Positions 1 through 6,368 of a stretch of DNA of 6,919 nt are shown here, piece by piece. The notes under the pieces are model-generated. The model worked only from the letters and a program-made list of their open reading frames with translations, was not told where the DNA came from and made no database searches. Source of the DNA: Rhodoferax sp. Lineage in GTDB: Bacteria > Pseudomonadota > Gammaproteobacteria > Burkholderiales > Burkholderiaceae_C. Every line of letters begins with the position of its first letter. Positions within the stretch are counted from its first letter, which is position 1. The stretch lies in the NCBI GenBank assembly GCA_020048795.1, contig JAIFMA010000236.1:1-6919 (forward strand), read 5' to 3'. A program made the position numbers and the translations under genes.

Positions 1-657
1 GCGTCGGGTGGTCCATTTCGCCGCCGCGATCCGGCCACCTTTGCCAGCATCACGCCGGATCAGGCCTGTGCCCATCCGAACTGGACCATGGGTCGAAAAA
101 TTTCGGTTGATTCCGCCACCATGATGAACAAGGCCCTGGAGGTGATCGAAGCCCGCTATCTGTTTGGTGTGCAGCCATCCCAGATTGACGTGGTGATCCA
201 CCCGCAAAGCGTGATCCACTCGATGGTGCAATACCGGGACAACTCAGTGGTGGCCCAACTCGGCACACCCGACATGAAAGTGCCGATTGCCTATGGTCTC
301 TCCTGGCCGCAGCGCATTGTCTCGGGTGCCTCGGCACTCAACTTCAGTGCCATGGTGGACCTGACGTTTGAGTCGATCGATTCGCACGACCATGCGCAAC
401 GCTTTCCAGGTCTGGCACTGGCCTGGTCGGTGTTACAGGCACCGCCGGGCAGCACCGCGGTGCTCAACGCAGCCAATGAGACAGCGGTTGCCAGTTTTTT
501 GGCAGGCGACATCCGCTTTGATCAAATTCATGCCGTCAACCTTGAAACCCTGTCGGTCGTGGTGACCTCCGTGCCTGATTCGTTGGAGGGCTTGCTGGCG
601 CTCGACGCGAGCGCCCGGCAGGCAGCCCAAAAGGCGGTCAGGCGTATCGGCCGTTAA
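1..657 (+). CDS. dxr: 1-deoxy-D-xylulose 5-phosphate reductoisomerase, C-terminal part (5' end outside window)
   Basis: DXR (IspC) converts 1-deoxy-D-xylulose 5-phosphate to 2-C-methyl-D-erythritol 4-phosphate with NADPH and a divalent metal. It is the committed cytoplasmic step of the MEP isoprenoid pathway. The frame is open from base 1, giving 218 residues before TAA at 655-657. Compared with the roughly 400-residue family, about the first 185 residues (NADPH-binding domain and first metal ligands) lie upstream. Visible family motifs are SGGPF (visible residues 2-6), the substrate-covering loop HPNW (25-28), and MGRKISVDSATMMNK followed by E47. N43, K44 and E47 match E. coli N227, K228 and E231 (substrate and metal ligands). 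The ATG at 88 is an internal Met of this motif, not a start. The helical C-terminal domain follows. rseP starts 11 bases after the stop. The alternative of a pseudogene is unlikely, as the frame is intact. Confidence 0.97.
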   Translation, partial: ASGGPFRRRDPATFASITPDQACAHPNWTMGRKISVDSATMMNKALEVIEARYLFGVQPSQIDVVIHPQSVIHSMVQYRDNSVVAQLGTPDMKVPIAYGLSWPQRIVSGASALNFSAMVDLTFESIDSHDHAQRFPGLALAWSVLQAPPGSTAVLNAANETAVASFLAGDIRFDQIHAVNLETLSVVVTSVPDSLEGLLALDASARQAAQKAVRRIGR

Positions 658-668
658 GCTGTTGCCCC

Positions 669-2027
669 ATGTTGACCCTGCCCGCCTTTATCCTGGCCAT
701 TTCGCTGTTGATTGCTGTGCACGAGTACGGCCATTACCGCGTGGCTCTGGCGTGCGGGGTGAAGGTGCTGCGTTTTTCCATTGGTTTTGGCAAACCACTG
801 TGGCGCTGGCAATCACGTCGTACTTCCACCGAATTTGTGCTGGCCATGTTTCCAGTGGGGGGGTATGTCAAGATGCTTGACGAGCGTGAAGGTCCGGTAG
901 AGCCCGCGCAGCGGCACCTGGCCTTCAATACCCAGTCTTTGCGTCGTCGCATGGCGATTGTGGTGGCGGGTCCGGCGGCCAATTTGTTGCTTGCGGTGTT
1001 GCTGTATGCCGCCGTCAACTGGATCGGCGTTCAGTTGGCTGCTCCGGTATTGGCACATCCCGCAGTCGGGACATTGGCTCATCAGGCCGGATTGAAAGGT
1101 GGCGACCGGGTGCGGCATGTGACGATCGGCACGGATACCCCTCATGAGGTGGTTTCTTTTGAAGATGTTCGCTGGGCCTTGACCCGTGGAGCGTTGCAGG
1201 GCGAGGATGTGTTGCTACAGATGGGCGGGGGGGATCAGCCCGCGCACGATGTCTTGCTCAAGCTCTCGACACTCGAGATCACCGAGGTGGATGCCGCGTT
1301 GTTTGCCAGAATCGGACTCAGCGCCCCGTTTACCCGGCCGCTGATCGGCGAGGTCATGTCCGATGGTGCAGCCGCGCAGGCGGGTCTGTTGCATGGCGAC
1401 GAAGTGCTGGCCATCAACCAGCAGGTGGTGATGGACGGACAACAGATCCGGCAAATCATCCGCAGTGCAGTGACTGATGGCCGGGCCAGCAGTCAGGTAT
1501 GGACAATTCGGCGTCAGGGCCAAGACCTGGAAATCCGGTTGATGCCACGGGTCGTGGCGGAGGGTGACAGGACGGTGGGCCGTATTGGCGCTTTTGTGGG
1601 TGCACCACCTGAGATGTTGATGGTGCGTTATGGCCTGTTCGACGGGCTCTTGCGGGGACTGACTCAAACCTGGGATGTCTCGGTTTTGACCTTGAAGATG
1701 ATGGGAAAAATGCTCATTGGCGAGGCCTCCGTCAAGAACCTCAGTGGGCCCTTGACGATTGCGGATTACGCTGGCAAGTCTGCCAGCCTTGGGTTTACCC
1801 AGTACCTGATTTTCCTGGCGCTGATCAGTGTCAGCCTGGGTGTTTTGAACTTGCTGCCACTGCCGATTCTGGATGGCGGTCACCTGATGTATTATCTTTG
1901 GGAGGGGGCCACCGGCAGGCCGGTGCCAGATCGGTGGATGGATCGCCTGCAGCAAGGCGGCATTGTGCTTTTGACAGTCATGATGTCAATTGCCCTGTTC
2001 AACGATGTCACTCGCTTGTTTGGTTAA
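669..2027 (+). CDS. rseP: RIP zinc metalloprotease RseP (site-2 protease)
   Basis: This inner-membrane intramembrane protease in known relatives cuts the anti-sigma factor RseA after DegS cleavage, releasing sigma-E, and also clears remnant signal peptides. The product is 452 residues (E. coli 450). The zinc motif HEYGH is at residues 18-22 in the first membrane segment, and the third ligand lies in LDGGH at 401-405 (D402, the same number as in E. coli) after NLLPLP. The conserved GFGKPLWRW membrane-associated loop is at 39-47. A second hydrophobic segment lies near 96-116. Two periplasmic PDZ domains follow, about 120-200 and 222-295 (GAAAQAGL). The NLSGP motif is at 357-361, with last membrane segments near 377-395 and 427-447. 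The ATG at 669 gives the normal N-terminus; no Shine-Dalgarno is seen, so translation may rely on coupling to dxr 11 bases upstream. All catalytic residues are present. Confidence 0.97.
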   Translation: MLTLPAFILAISLLIAVHEYGHYRVALACGVKVLRFSIGFGKPLWRWQSRRTSTEFVLAMFPVGGYVKMLDEREGPVEPAQRHLAFNTQSLRRRMAIVVAGPAANLLLAVLLYAAVNWIGVQLAAPVLAHPAVGTLAHQAGLKGGDRVRHVTIGTDTPHEVVSFEDVRWALTRGALQGEDVLLQMGGGDQPAHDVLLKLSTLEITEVDAALFARIGLSAPFTRPLIGEVMSDGAAAQAGLLHGDEVLAINQQVVMDGQQIRQIIRSAVTDGRASSQVWTIRRQGQDLEIRLMPRVVAEGDRTVGRIGAFVGAPPEMLMVRYGLFDGLLRGLTQTWDVSVLTLKMMGKMLIGEASVKNLSGPLTIADYAGKSASLGFTQYLIFLALISVSLGVLNLLPLPILDGGHLMYYLWEGATGRPVPDRWMDRLQQGGIVLLTVMMSIALFNDVTRLFG

Positions 2028-2071
2028 TCGTCGTTTGTTTCGGCACCACGTCAAATTTTTGTTTTTTTAAA
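2028..2071 (+). promoter_or_regulatory. AU-rich bamA leader without Shine-Dalgarno
   Basis: These 44 bases form the longest gap in the window, between the rseP stop and the bamA ATG. The second half is almost all T and A: five T, one G, then seven T (2056-2068), followed directly by an A-run that leads into the start codon. No purine-rich Shine-Dalgarno sequence lies within 20 bases of the ATG. No GC-rich stem precedes the T-run, so it does not look like an intrinsic terminator. By general knowledge, U-rich unstructured leaders can recruit ribosomes through protein S1; that this happens here is inference. No clear sigma-70 or sigma-E promoter is visible in the gap. Confidence 0.5.
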
Positions 2072-4372
2072 ATGCAATTCAATCGCTTTCGCCTGAGTAC
2101 GCTTTCTGCTTTGGTCTCCCTGGTCCTGATGTCGCCATCCGCATGGGCTGTGGAACCGTTCAAGGTTCGTGACATCCGGGTCGAGGGCTTGCAGCGGGTT
2201 GAGCCAGGCACCATTTTTGTGTCCTTGCCAGTTCAGGTGGGTGATACCTACACGGATGAGAAAGGCTCGGCAGCCATTCGTACTTTGTTCGGGCTTGGGC
2301 TGTTCAAGGACGTGCGCATCGAGGTGAATGGTGATGTGCTGGTGGTGGTGGTAGAAGAGCGTCCCACGGTGGCTGCGGTTGAATTTGTCGGCACCAAGGA
2401 GTTTGACAAGGATGTGCTGATCAAGTCGTTGCGCGATGTCGGTCTGGCAGATGGGCGGCCGTTCGACAAGGCTCAGCTTGACCGCGCTGAGCAGGAGCTC
2501 AAGCGCCAGTACATCAACCGCAGCCTGTATGCGGCGCAAGTTGTCACCACGGTGACACCGATCGAGCGCAACCGGGTCAATCTGACCTTTACGGTGGTTG
2601 AAGGCGAACCCGCCAAGATCAATGAAATCCGGATCGTCGGCAACAAAGTGTTCAGTCAGTCCACCCTGCGTGATCTGTTCGATCTTGATACTGGTGGCTG
2701 GATGAGTTGGTACACCAAGTCGGATCGATATTCGCGTGTCAAACTCAATGCCGACATCGAAACGCTTCGGTCTTATTACCTGACCCGAGGTTATCTCGAG
2801 TTCAAGGTCGATTCGACACAAGTCGCGATCGCGCCCAACAAGACCGATATCGGTATCACTGTCAACATCTCGGAAGGTGAGCGTTTTGTTGTCAGCGGCG
2901 TCAAATTAGTGGGCGACTATTTGGGCAAGGACGAAGAGTTCAAAACGCTGGTGGCGATTCGTCCCGGGCAAGCCTATAACGCGGACGAAGTGGCCAAGAC
3001 CACAAAAGCCTTCACCGATTATTTTGGCAATTTTGGTTATGCCTTTGCACGTGTTGACGCACGCCCCGAGGTGGACCGGGTCAACAACCGGGTGGCTTTG
3101 ACGCTACAGGCGAACCCTTCGCGTCGTGCCTATGTCCGAAAGATCAATGTCGCCGGCAATAGCCGCACCCGTGATGTCGTGGTGCGGCGCGAGTTTCGCC
3201 AGCTCGAATCGTCCTGGTACGACGGCGACAAGATCCGTCTGTCGCGGGACCGGGTGGACCGTCTGGGCTATTTTGGTGAAGTGTCGGTGGAAACCCAGGA
3301 AGTGCCGGGCGCACCTGACCAGGTTGATTTGACCCTGAACGTTGTCGAAAAACCAACGGGTAGCTTGAGCCTTGGTGCCGGTTTTTCCAGTGCCGACGGT
3401 TTGGGCTTGTCATTTGGCCTGAAACAGGAAAACGCTTTCGGCTCCGGCAATTCGCTGGGCATCCAGGTCAATACCAGCAAGATCAACCGGGTGCTGGTGC
3501 TCAACACCACCGACCCCTATTTCACGGCAGATGGGGTGTCCAGAACCATTGACGTTTATCAAAAAACCAGTAGCCCTTATGAAGATCAGAGCTACTACAA
3601 GTTGATCACTTCAGGTGCGGCGATGCGCTTTGGTGTCCCGTTCACCGAGATTGACACCGTGTTTTTTGGTGCCGGCTTTGAAAAGACCACCATTGAGCCC
3701 GGCACCTTGTTGCCGACCTCCTATTTGGCTTATGCCAATGAGTATGGTTACTCCAGTACCGCGTTGCCGTTCACCGTTGGTTGGGCACGCGACAGCCGCG
3801 ACAGCGCTTTGGCACCGACCAGCGGGCGGCTACAGCGCGCCAATGCCGAGTGGTCGTTTGCCGGAGATGCCCGTTATGTGCGGACCACCTACCAGTTTCA
3901 GCAGTACCTTGCGCTCAACAAGCAGTACACCGCAGCGTTCAACGCTGAAGTTGGCTTGGGTCGGGCATCGTCAGACCGGTCGTTCCCGATCTTCAAGAAT
4001 TTTTATGGGGGCGGTCTGGGGTCGGTACGCGGTTTTGAGCAAGGTAGTCTCGGGCCCCGCGATGTCAGCGGAACGGCTGTCGGCGGTTCACGCAAGCTGA
4101 ATCTGAATTTTGAGGTCCTGACACCGTTTCCTGGAGCCGGCAACGACCGCAGCTTGCGCATGTATGGGTTCCTCGACCTAGGGATGGTGGGCGGCCCGGA
4201 TGATGGTTTGGCGATCAATGTGGATGCCAACAGCTTGCGCTCATCGATGGGTGTCGGTATCAGCTGGATTTCCCCGGTGGGTCCGCTGCGCTTGGCCCTT
4301 GCCAAACCCATCCGGAAATTTGACAACGATAGAATTCAAACCATGCAATTTCAGATTGGAACCAGTTTCTAA
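2072..4372 (+). CDS. bamA: Outer membrane protein assembly factor BamA (Omp85 family)
   Basis: BamA is the core of the BAM complex, which folds and inserts beta-barrel proteins into the outer membrane. The product is 766 residues. Residues 1-26 are a signal peptide: basic start, hydrophobic core, and an A-W-A cleavage site before VEPF. Five POTRA domains follow, at about 30-97, 98-178, 181-270, 272-350 and 353-426, for periplasmic partners and nascent barrels. The barrel runs from about 430 to 766. It carries the Omp85 hallmark VRGF at 652-655 (R653 is the loop-6 arginine) and ends in Phe, as outer-membrane barrels usually do. The frame is open back to 1898 inside rseP, but only the ATG at 2072 gives a signal peptide, so that start is chosen. 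It lacks a Shine-Dalgarno. The stop TAA shares one base with the skp ATG. This gene encodes the insertase, and the next encodes its feeding chaperone. Confidence 0.98.
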   Translation: MQFNRFRLSTLSALVSLVLMSPSAWAVEPFKVRDIRVEGLQRVEPGTIFVSLPVQVGDTYTDEKGSAAIRTLFGLGLFKDVRIEVNGDVLVVVVEERPTVAAVEFVGTKEFDKDVLIKSLRDVGLADGRPFDKAQLDRAEQELKRQYINRSLYAAQVVTTVTPIERNRVNLTFTVVEGEPAKINEIRIVGNKVFSQSTLRDLFDLDTGGWMSWYTKSDRYSRVKLNADIETLRSYYLTRGYLEFKVDSTQVAIAPNKTDIGITVNISEGERFVVSGVKLVGDYLGKDEEFKTLVAIRPGQAYNADEVAKTTKAFTDYFGNFGYAFARVDARPEVDRVNNRVALTLQANPSRRAYVRKINVAGNSRTRDVVVRREFRQLESSWYDGDKIRLSRDRVDRLGYFGEVSVETQEVPGAPDQVDLTLNVVEKPTGSLSLGAGFSSADGLGLSFGLKQENAFGSGNSLGIQVNTSKINRVLVLNTTDPYFTADGVSRTIDVYQKTSSPYEDQSYYKLITSGAAMRFGVPFTEIDTVFFGAGFEKTTIEPGTLLPTSYLAYANEYGYSSTALPFTVGWARDSRDSALAPTSGRLQRANAEWSFAGDARYVRTTYQFQQYLALNKQYTAAFNAEVGLGRASSDRSFPIFKNFYGGGLGSVRGFEQGSLGPRDVSGTAVGGSRKLNLNFEVLTPFPGAGNDRSLRMYGFLDLGMVGGPDDGLAINVDANSLRSSMGVGISWISPVGPLRLALAKPIRKFDNDRIQTMQFQIGTSF

Positions 4373-4884
4373 TGAATCATTTTTTCCGCCAGTGTGCTGC
4401 CGTGTTGGTCAGCGGGTTTTGTTGGATGTCCGTGCAGGCGCAGGAAGTCAGGCTCGGCTTCGTCAGTACCGACCGGGTGCTCAAGGAGGCGAGTACGGCC
4501 AAGGCCGCCCAGACCAAACTCGAGCAAGAGTTTTCCAAGCGCGAGAAGGAACTCACCGAGTTGGGCGCAAGCGTCAAGTCGATGGCTGAAAAGTTTGAGC
4601 GCGAGGCATCTACCCTGCCGGAAGCGCAACGTCTGACCCGGCAGAAACAATTGCTTGATCAGGACCGTGACTTTCAGAGAAAGCGTCGTGAATTCCAGGA
4701 GGATTTGAACGCCCGCAAAAATGAAGAACTGCAACAGGTGATTCAGCGCGCCAACAAGGTGATCAAGGAAATTGCGATCGCTGAAAAATACGACTTTATT
4801 TTTCAGGACGCGGTCTATGTCAACCCCAAGCATGACATGACCGATAAGGTGCTCAAGGCCTTGAACACAGCGCCTGCCAAGTAA
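4372..4884 (+). CDS. skp: Periplasmic chaperone Skp / OmpH family
   Basis: Skp is a trimeric, jellyfish-shaped periplasmic chaperone that holds unfolded outer-membrane proteins on their way from Sec to BamA. The product is 170 residues, in the family range (E. coli about 161). Residues 1-23 are a signal peptide with a V-Q-A site before QEVRLGFV. The two Cys in it do not form a proper lipobox. The mature start VRLGFVSTDRVL is the usual Skp beta-strand segment. Residues of about 40-145 are very rich in Lys, Arg, Glu and Gln and predict long coiled-coil arms. The C-terminal YDFIFQDAVYVNP segment returns to the trimer body, as in the family. The ATG overlaps the bamA TAA by one base (TAATG), suggesting translational coupling. 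Only a weak GGA lies upstream. Sequence conservation in this family is low, so the position after bamA adds weight. Confidence 0.94.
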   Translation: MNHFFRQCAAVLVSGFCWMSVQAQEVRLGFVSTDRVLKEASTAKAAQTKLEQEFSKREKELTELGASVKSMAEKFEREASTLPEAQRLTRQKQLLDQDRDFQRKRREFQEDLNARKNEELQQVIQRANKVIKEIAIAEKYDFIFQDAVYVNPKHDMTDKVLKALNTAPAK

Positions 4885-4898
4885 GCCTGGAACAGGCT
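4884..4898 (+). promoter_or_regulatory. Small hairpin between skp and lpxD
   Basis: AGCCTG (4884-4889), a GAA loop, and CAGGCT (4893-4898) form a perfect 6-bp inverted repeat. It begins at the last base of the skp stop and ends directly before the GGAG ribosome site of lpxD. No T-run follows, so it is not a standard intrinsic terminator. A role in lpxD translation or mRNA stability is only possible; a 6-bp stem can also occur by chance. Confidence 0.4.
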
Positions 4899-4902
4899 GG
4901 AG
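4899..4902 (+). promoter_or_regulatory. Ribosome binding site of lpxD (GGAG)
   Basis: GGAG ends four bases before the GTG at 4907. The spacing is short but usable. It helps favour that GTG over the overlapping out-of-frame GTG at 4905 and the in-frame TTG at 4919. Confidence 0.55.
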
Positions 4903-4906
4903 TCGT

Positions 4907-5896
4907 GTGGGACTGAGATTGGGATCAATCATTGCCGCGCTTGGCGGTGAACTGCACGGCGACCCCGACCTGGTGATCGAGGGACTGGCACCCCTGGCAA
5001 GCGCCACCGGCGGGCAACTCAGTTTTCTCAGCCATCCCAAGTACCAAAACCAGTTGGCTGCCTCGCAGGCCGGCTGTGTCATTGTCAGCGGGCAGTTTCA
5101 GGTGCCGGCCAGCGAGCGAGGTGCCTGCATCGTCTCGGATCAACCTTACCTTTATTTCGCACGCGTCACCCAGCTCTGGAAGAAGAGTCTGCCACAGCCT
5201 GGTGCCTTGCGGATTCACCCTTCTGCGGTGATTGACCCCCTGGCATCCATTCATCCCAGCGCTCGAATTGGGGCGCTTTGTGTCATTGAACGGGGGGTCT
5301 GCATTGGTGCCGACACGGAGCTCAAATCGCGTGTCACAGTCGCTGAAAACTGCCAGATCGGAGCCCGTTGCCTGTTGCATTCGGGTGTGGTGATTGGCGC
5401 GGACGGTTTTGGTTTTGCGCCGAACGACGGCACCTGGGAGAAAATAGAACAACTCGGTGCCGTTGTCATTGGTAATGATGTTGAAATTGGTGCCAATACC
5501 TGTATTGACCGGGGCGCCCTGCAAAACACGGTGATTGAGGACGGTGTCAAGCTTGACAACCTGATCCAGATTGGCCACAACGTGCGCCTGGGCCAGCATA
5601 CGGCCATGGCCGGCTGCGTTGGGGTGGCTGGCAGCGCCAACATTGGTGCCCATTGCACCGTGGGTGGGGGTGCCATTGTGCTGGGGCACTTGACGTTGGC
5701 TGAGGGGGTCAACATTTCGGCGGCCTCAGTGGTCACCCGATCCATTCACAAGCCCGGCACCTACACCGGCATGTTTCCGATCGACGACAACGCCGCCTGG
5801 GAGAAAAATGCCGCTGTCCTGAAACAACTTGCTGGCCTGCGTGAGCGACTGCGTGCGCTGGAAGCCCAGGTCAACACGCTCAAAAATTCAACGTGA
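4907..5896 (+). CDS. lpxD: UDP-3-O-(3-hydroxyacyl)glucosamine N-acyltransferase LpxD
   Basis: LpxD performs the third step of lipid A synthesis, moving a 3-hydroxyacyl chain from acyl-ACP to the 2-amino group of UDP-3-O-acylglucosamine in the cytoplasm. The product is 329 residues (E. coli 341). Residues of about 1-100 are the uridine-binding domain. Residues of about 105-290 are left-handed beta-helix hexapeptide repeats, including IGADGFGFAP. A charged C-terminal helix (about 295-325) matches the family's ACP-contacting tail. The catalytic His lies in IQIGHNV (H224, matching E. coli H239), and H261 matches E. coli H276; both show the same offset of 15. The start is GTG at 4907, giving the typical GLRLGSI beginning with GGAG upstream. 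The gene lies 22 bases after skp. The stop TGA at 5894-5896 overlaps an in-frame GTG of the fabZ frame at 5893. Confidence 0.97.
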   Translation: MGLRLGSIIAALGGELHGDPDLVIEGLAPLASATGGQLSFLSHPKYQNQLAASQAGCVIVSGQFQVPASERGACIVSDQPYLYFARVTQLWKKSLPQPGALRIHPSAVIDPLASIHPSARIGALCVIERGVCIGADTELKSRVTVAENCQIGARCLLHSGVVIGADGFGFAPNDGTWEKIEQLGAVVIGNDVEIGANTCIDRGALQNTVIEDGVKLDNLIQIGHNVRLGQHTAMAGCVGVAGSANIGAHCTVGGGAIVLGHLTLAEGVNISAASVVTRSIHKPGTYTGMFPIDDNAAWEKNAAVLKQLAGLRERLRALEAQVNTLKNST

Positions 5897-5897
5897 C

Positions 5898-5901
5898 AGG
5901 A
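5898..5901 (+). promoter_or_regulatory. Ribosome binding site of fabZ (AGGA)
   Basis: AGGA sits nine bases before the ATG at 5911, just after the lpxD stop. No comparable site precedes the alternative GTG at 5893, so this site decides the fabZ start. Confidence 0.55.
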
Positions 5902-5910
5902 ACCTCCCGC

Positions 5911-6348
5911 ATGGACATTCATAAAATTCTCAAGCAACTGCCACACCGCTATCCGTTTTTGCTGGTTGATCGGGTGTTGTCCCTTGATAAGGGCAAAAGC
6001 ATCCGCGCGCTGAAGAATGTCACCATCAACGAACCATTTTTCGAAGGCCACTTTCCGCATCGTCCGGTGATGCCTGGCGTGTTGATGCTGGAGGCCATGG
6101 CGCAAGCAGCGGCCTTGCTGGCCTTTGATGCGCTGGATGCGACACCGACCGATGATCTGGTGTATTACTTTGCAGGCATTGATGGCGCGCGTTTCAGGCG
6201 CCCTGTTGAACCAGGTGATCAGCTCATTCTTGAAGCGGAGCTGCTGCGCATGAAAGCTGGCATCTTCAAGTTCAAGGTGCGAGCGTTGGTGGGTGACGAC
6301 CTGGCGGTTGAAGCCGAATTGACCTGTGCCATGCGCAAGGTTTCCTGA
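5911..6348 (+). CDS. fabZ: 3-hydroxyacyl-[acyl-carrier-protein] dehydratase FabZ
   Basis: FabZ dehydrates (R)-3-hydroxyacyl-ACP to trans-2-enoyl-ACP in cytoplasmic type II fatty acid synthesis. It competes with LpxA and LpxD for the same substrates, which explains its place between them. The product from ATG 5911 is 145 residues of a hot-dog fold (E. coli 151). The N-terminus MDIHKILKQLPHRYPF is typical. The active-site His is in EGHFPHRPVMPG (H47), and the catalytic Glu is in LEAMAQ (E61). Their 14-residue spacing matches E. coli H54 and E68. An in-frame GTG at 5893 would add six residues (MTGTSR) and overlap the lpxD stop as GTGA. I prefer ATG 5911 because AGGA lies at good spacing and it gives the family-typical start. 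The stop TGA at 6346-6348 shares its last base with the lpxA ribosome site. Confidence 0.96.
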   Translation: MDIHKILKQLPHRYPFLLVDRVLSLDKGKSIRALKNVTINEPFFEGHFPHRPVMPGVLMLEAMAQAAALLAFDALDATPTDDLVYYFAGIDGARFRRPVEPGDQLILEAELLRMKAGIFKFKVRALVGDDLAVEAELTCAMRKVS

Positions 6349-6354
6349 AGGAGG
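6348..6354 (+). promoter_or_regulatory. Strong ribosome binding site of lpxA (AAGGAGG)
   Basis: AAGGAGG is a near-full anti-Shine-Dalgarno match, starting on the last base of the fabZ stop codon and ending five bases before the GTG at 6360. It is the best ribosome site in the window and supports the GTG start of lpxA. Confidence 0.85.
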
Positions 6355-6368
6355 CTTGTGTGACAAGC
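6354..6368 (+). promoter_or_regulatory. Hairpin with the lpxA start codon as its loop
   Basis: GCTTGT (6354-6359) and ACAAGC (6363-6368) are perfect reverse complements separated by only GTG (6360-6362), which is the lpxA start codon. The last G of the Shine-Dalgarno is the first stem base. If formed in mRNA, the stem would compete with initiation. The stem is short and half A-U, so a regulatory role is unproven. Confidence 0.45.

Noticed and set aside
1215..1955. Long minus-strand open frame of 246 codons opposite rseP
   Set aside because: It lies wholly opposite a gene with intact catalytic motifs, and its translation is low-complexity and rich in His, Gln and Arg with no recognisable domain; it is a codon-bias shadow.
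2056..2068. T-run before bamA as a possible intrinsic terminator
   Set aside because: No GC-rich stem precedes it, and termination here would silence the essential bamA, so it is not called.
1898..2071. Upstream extension of the bamA frame into the end of rseP
   Set aside because: It would put 58 unrelated residues ahead of a clear signal peptide and overlap rseP by 130 bases; the ATG at 2072 fits the family.
2051..2821. Minus-strand open frame of 256 codons opposite the BamA POTRA region
   Set aside because: It shadows a confident gene, and no domain, signal or ribosome site supports it.
2824..2833. Ten-base palindrome CGCGATCGCG inside bamA
   Set aside because: It encodes ordinary BamA residues, occurs once and has no partner structure; it is explained by GC-rich codon use.
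4371..4381. Symmetric AATGA-A-TCATT around the skp start codon
   Set aside because: The centre is one base, so no RNA hairpin can form, and short AT palindromes are common by chance.
4369..5689. Long minus-strand open frames (4369-5082 and 4925-5689) opposite skp and lpxD
   Set aside because: They overlap each other and two well-supported plus-strand genes, and their translations resemble no known family.
5899..5927. GGAACC near the fabZ start resembling a sigma-E -35 element (another at 4356 near skp)
   Set aside because: No TCTGA or TCAAA-like -10 element lies at the right spacing in either case; part of the fabZ copy is the ribosome site.
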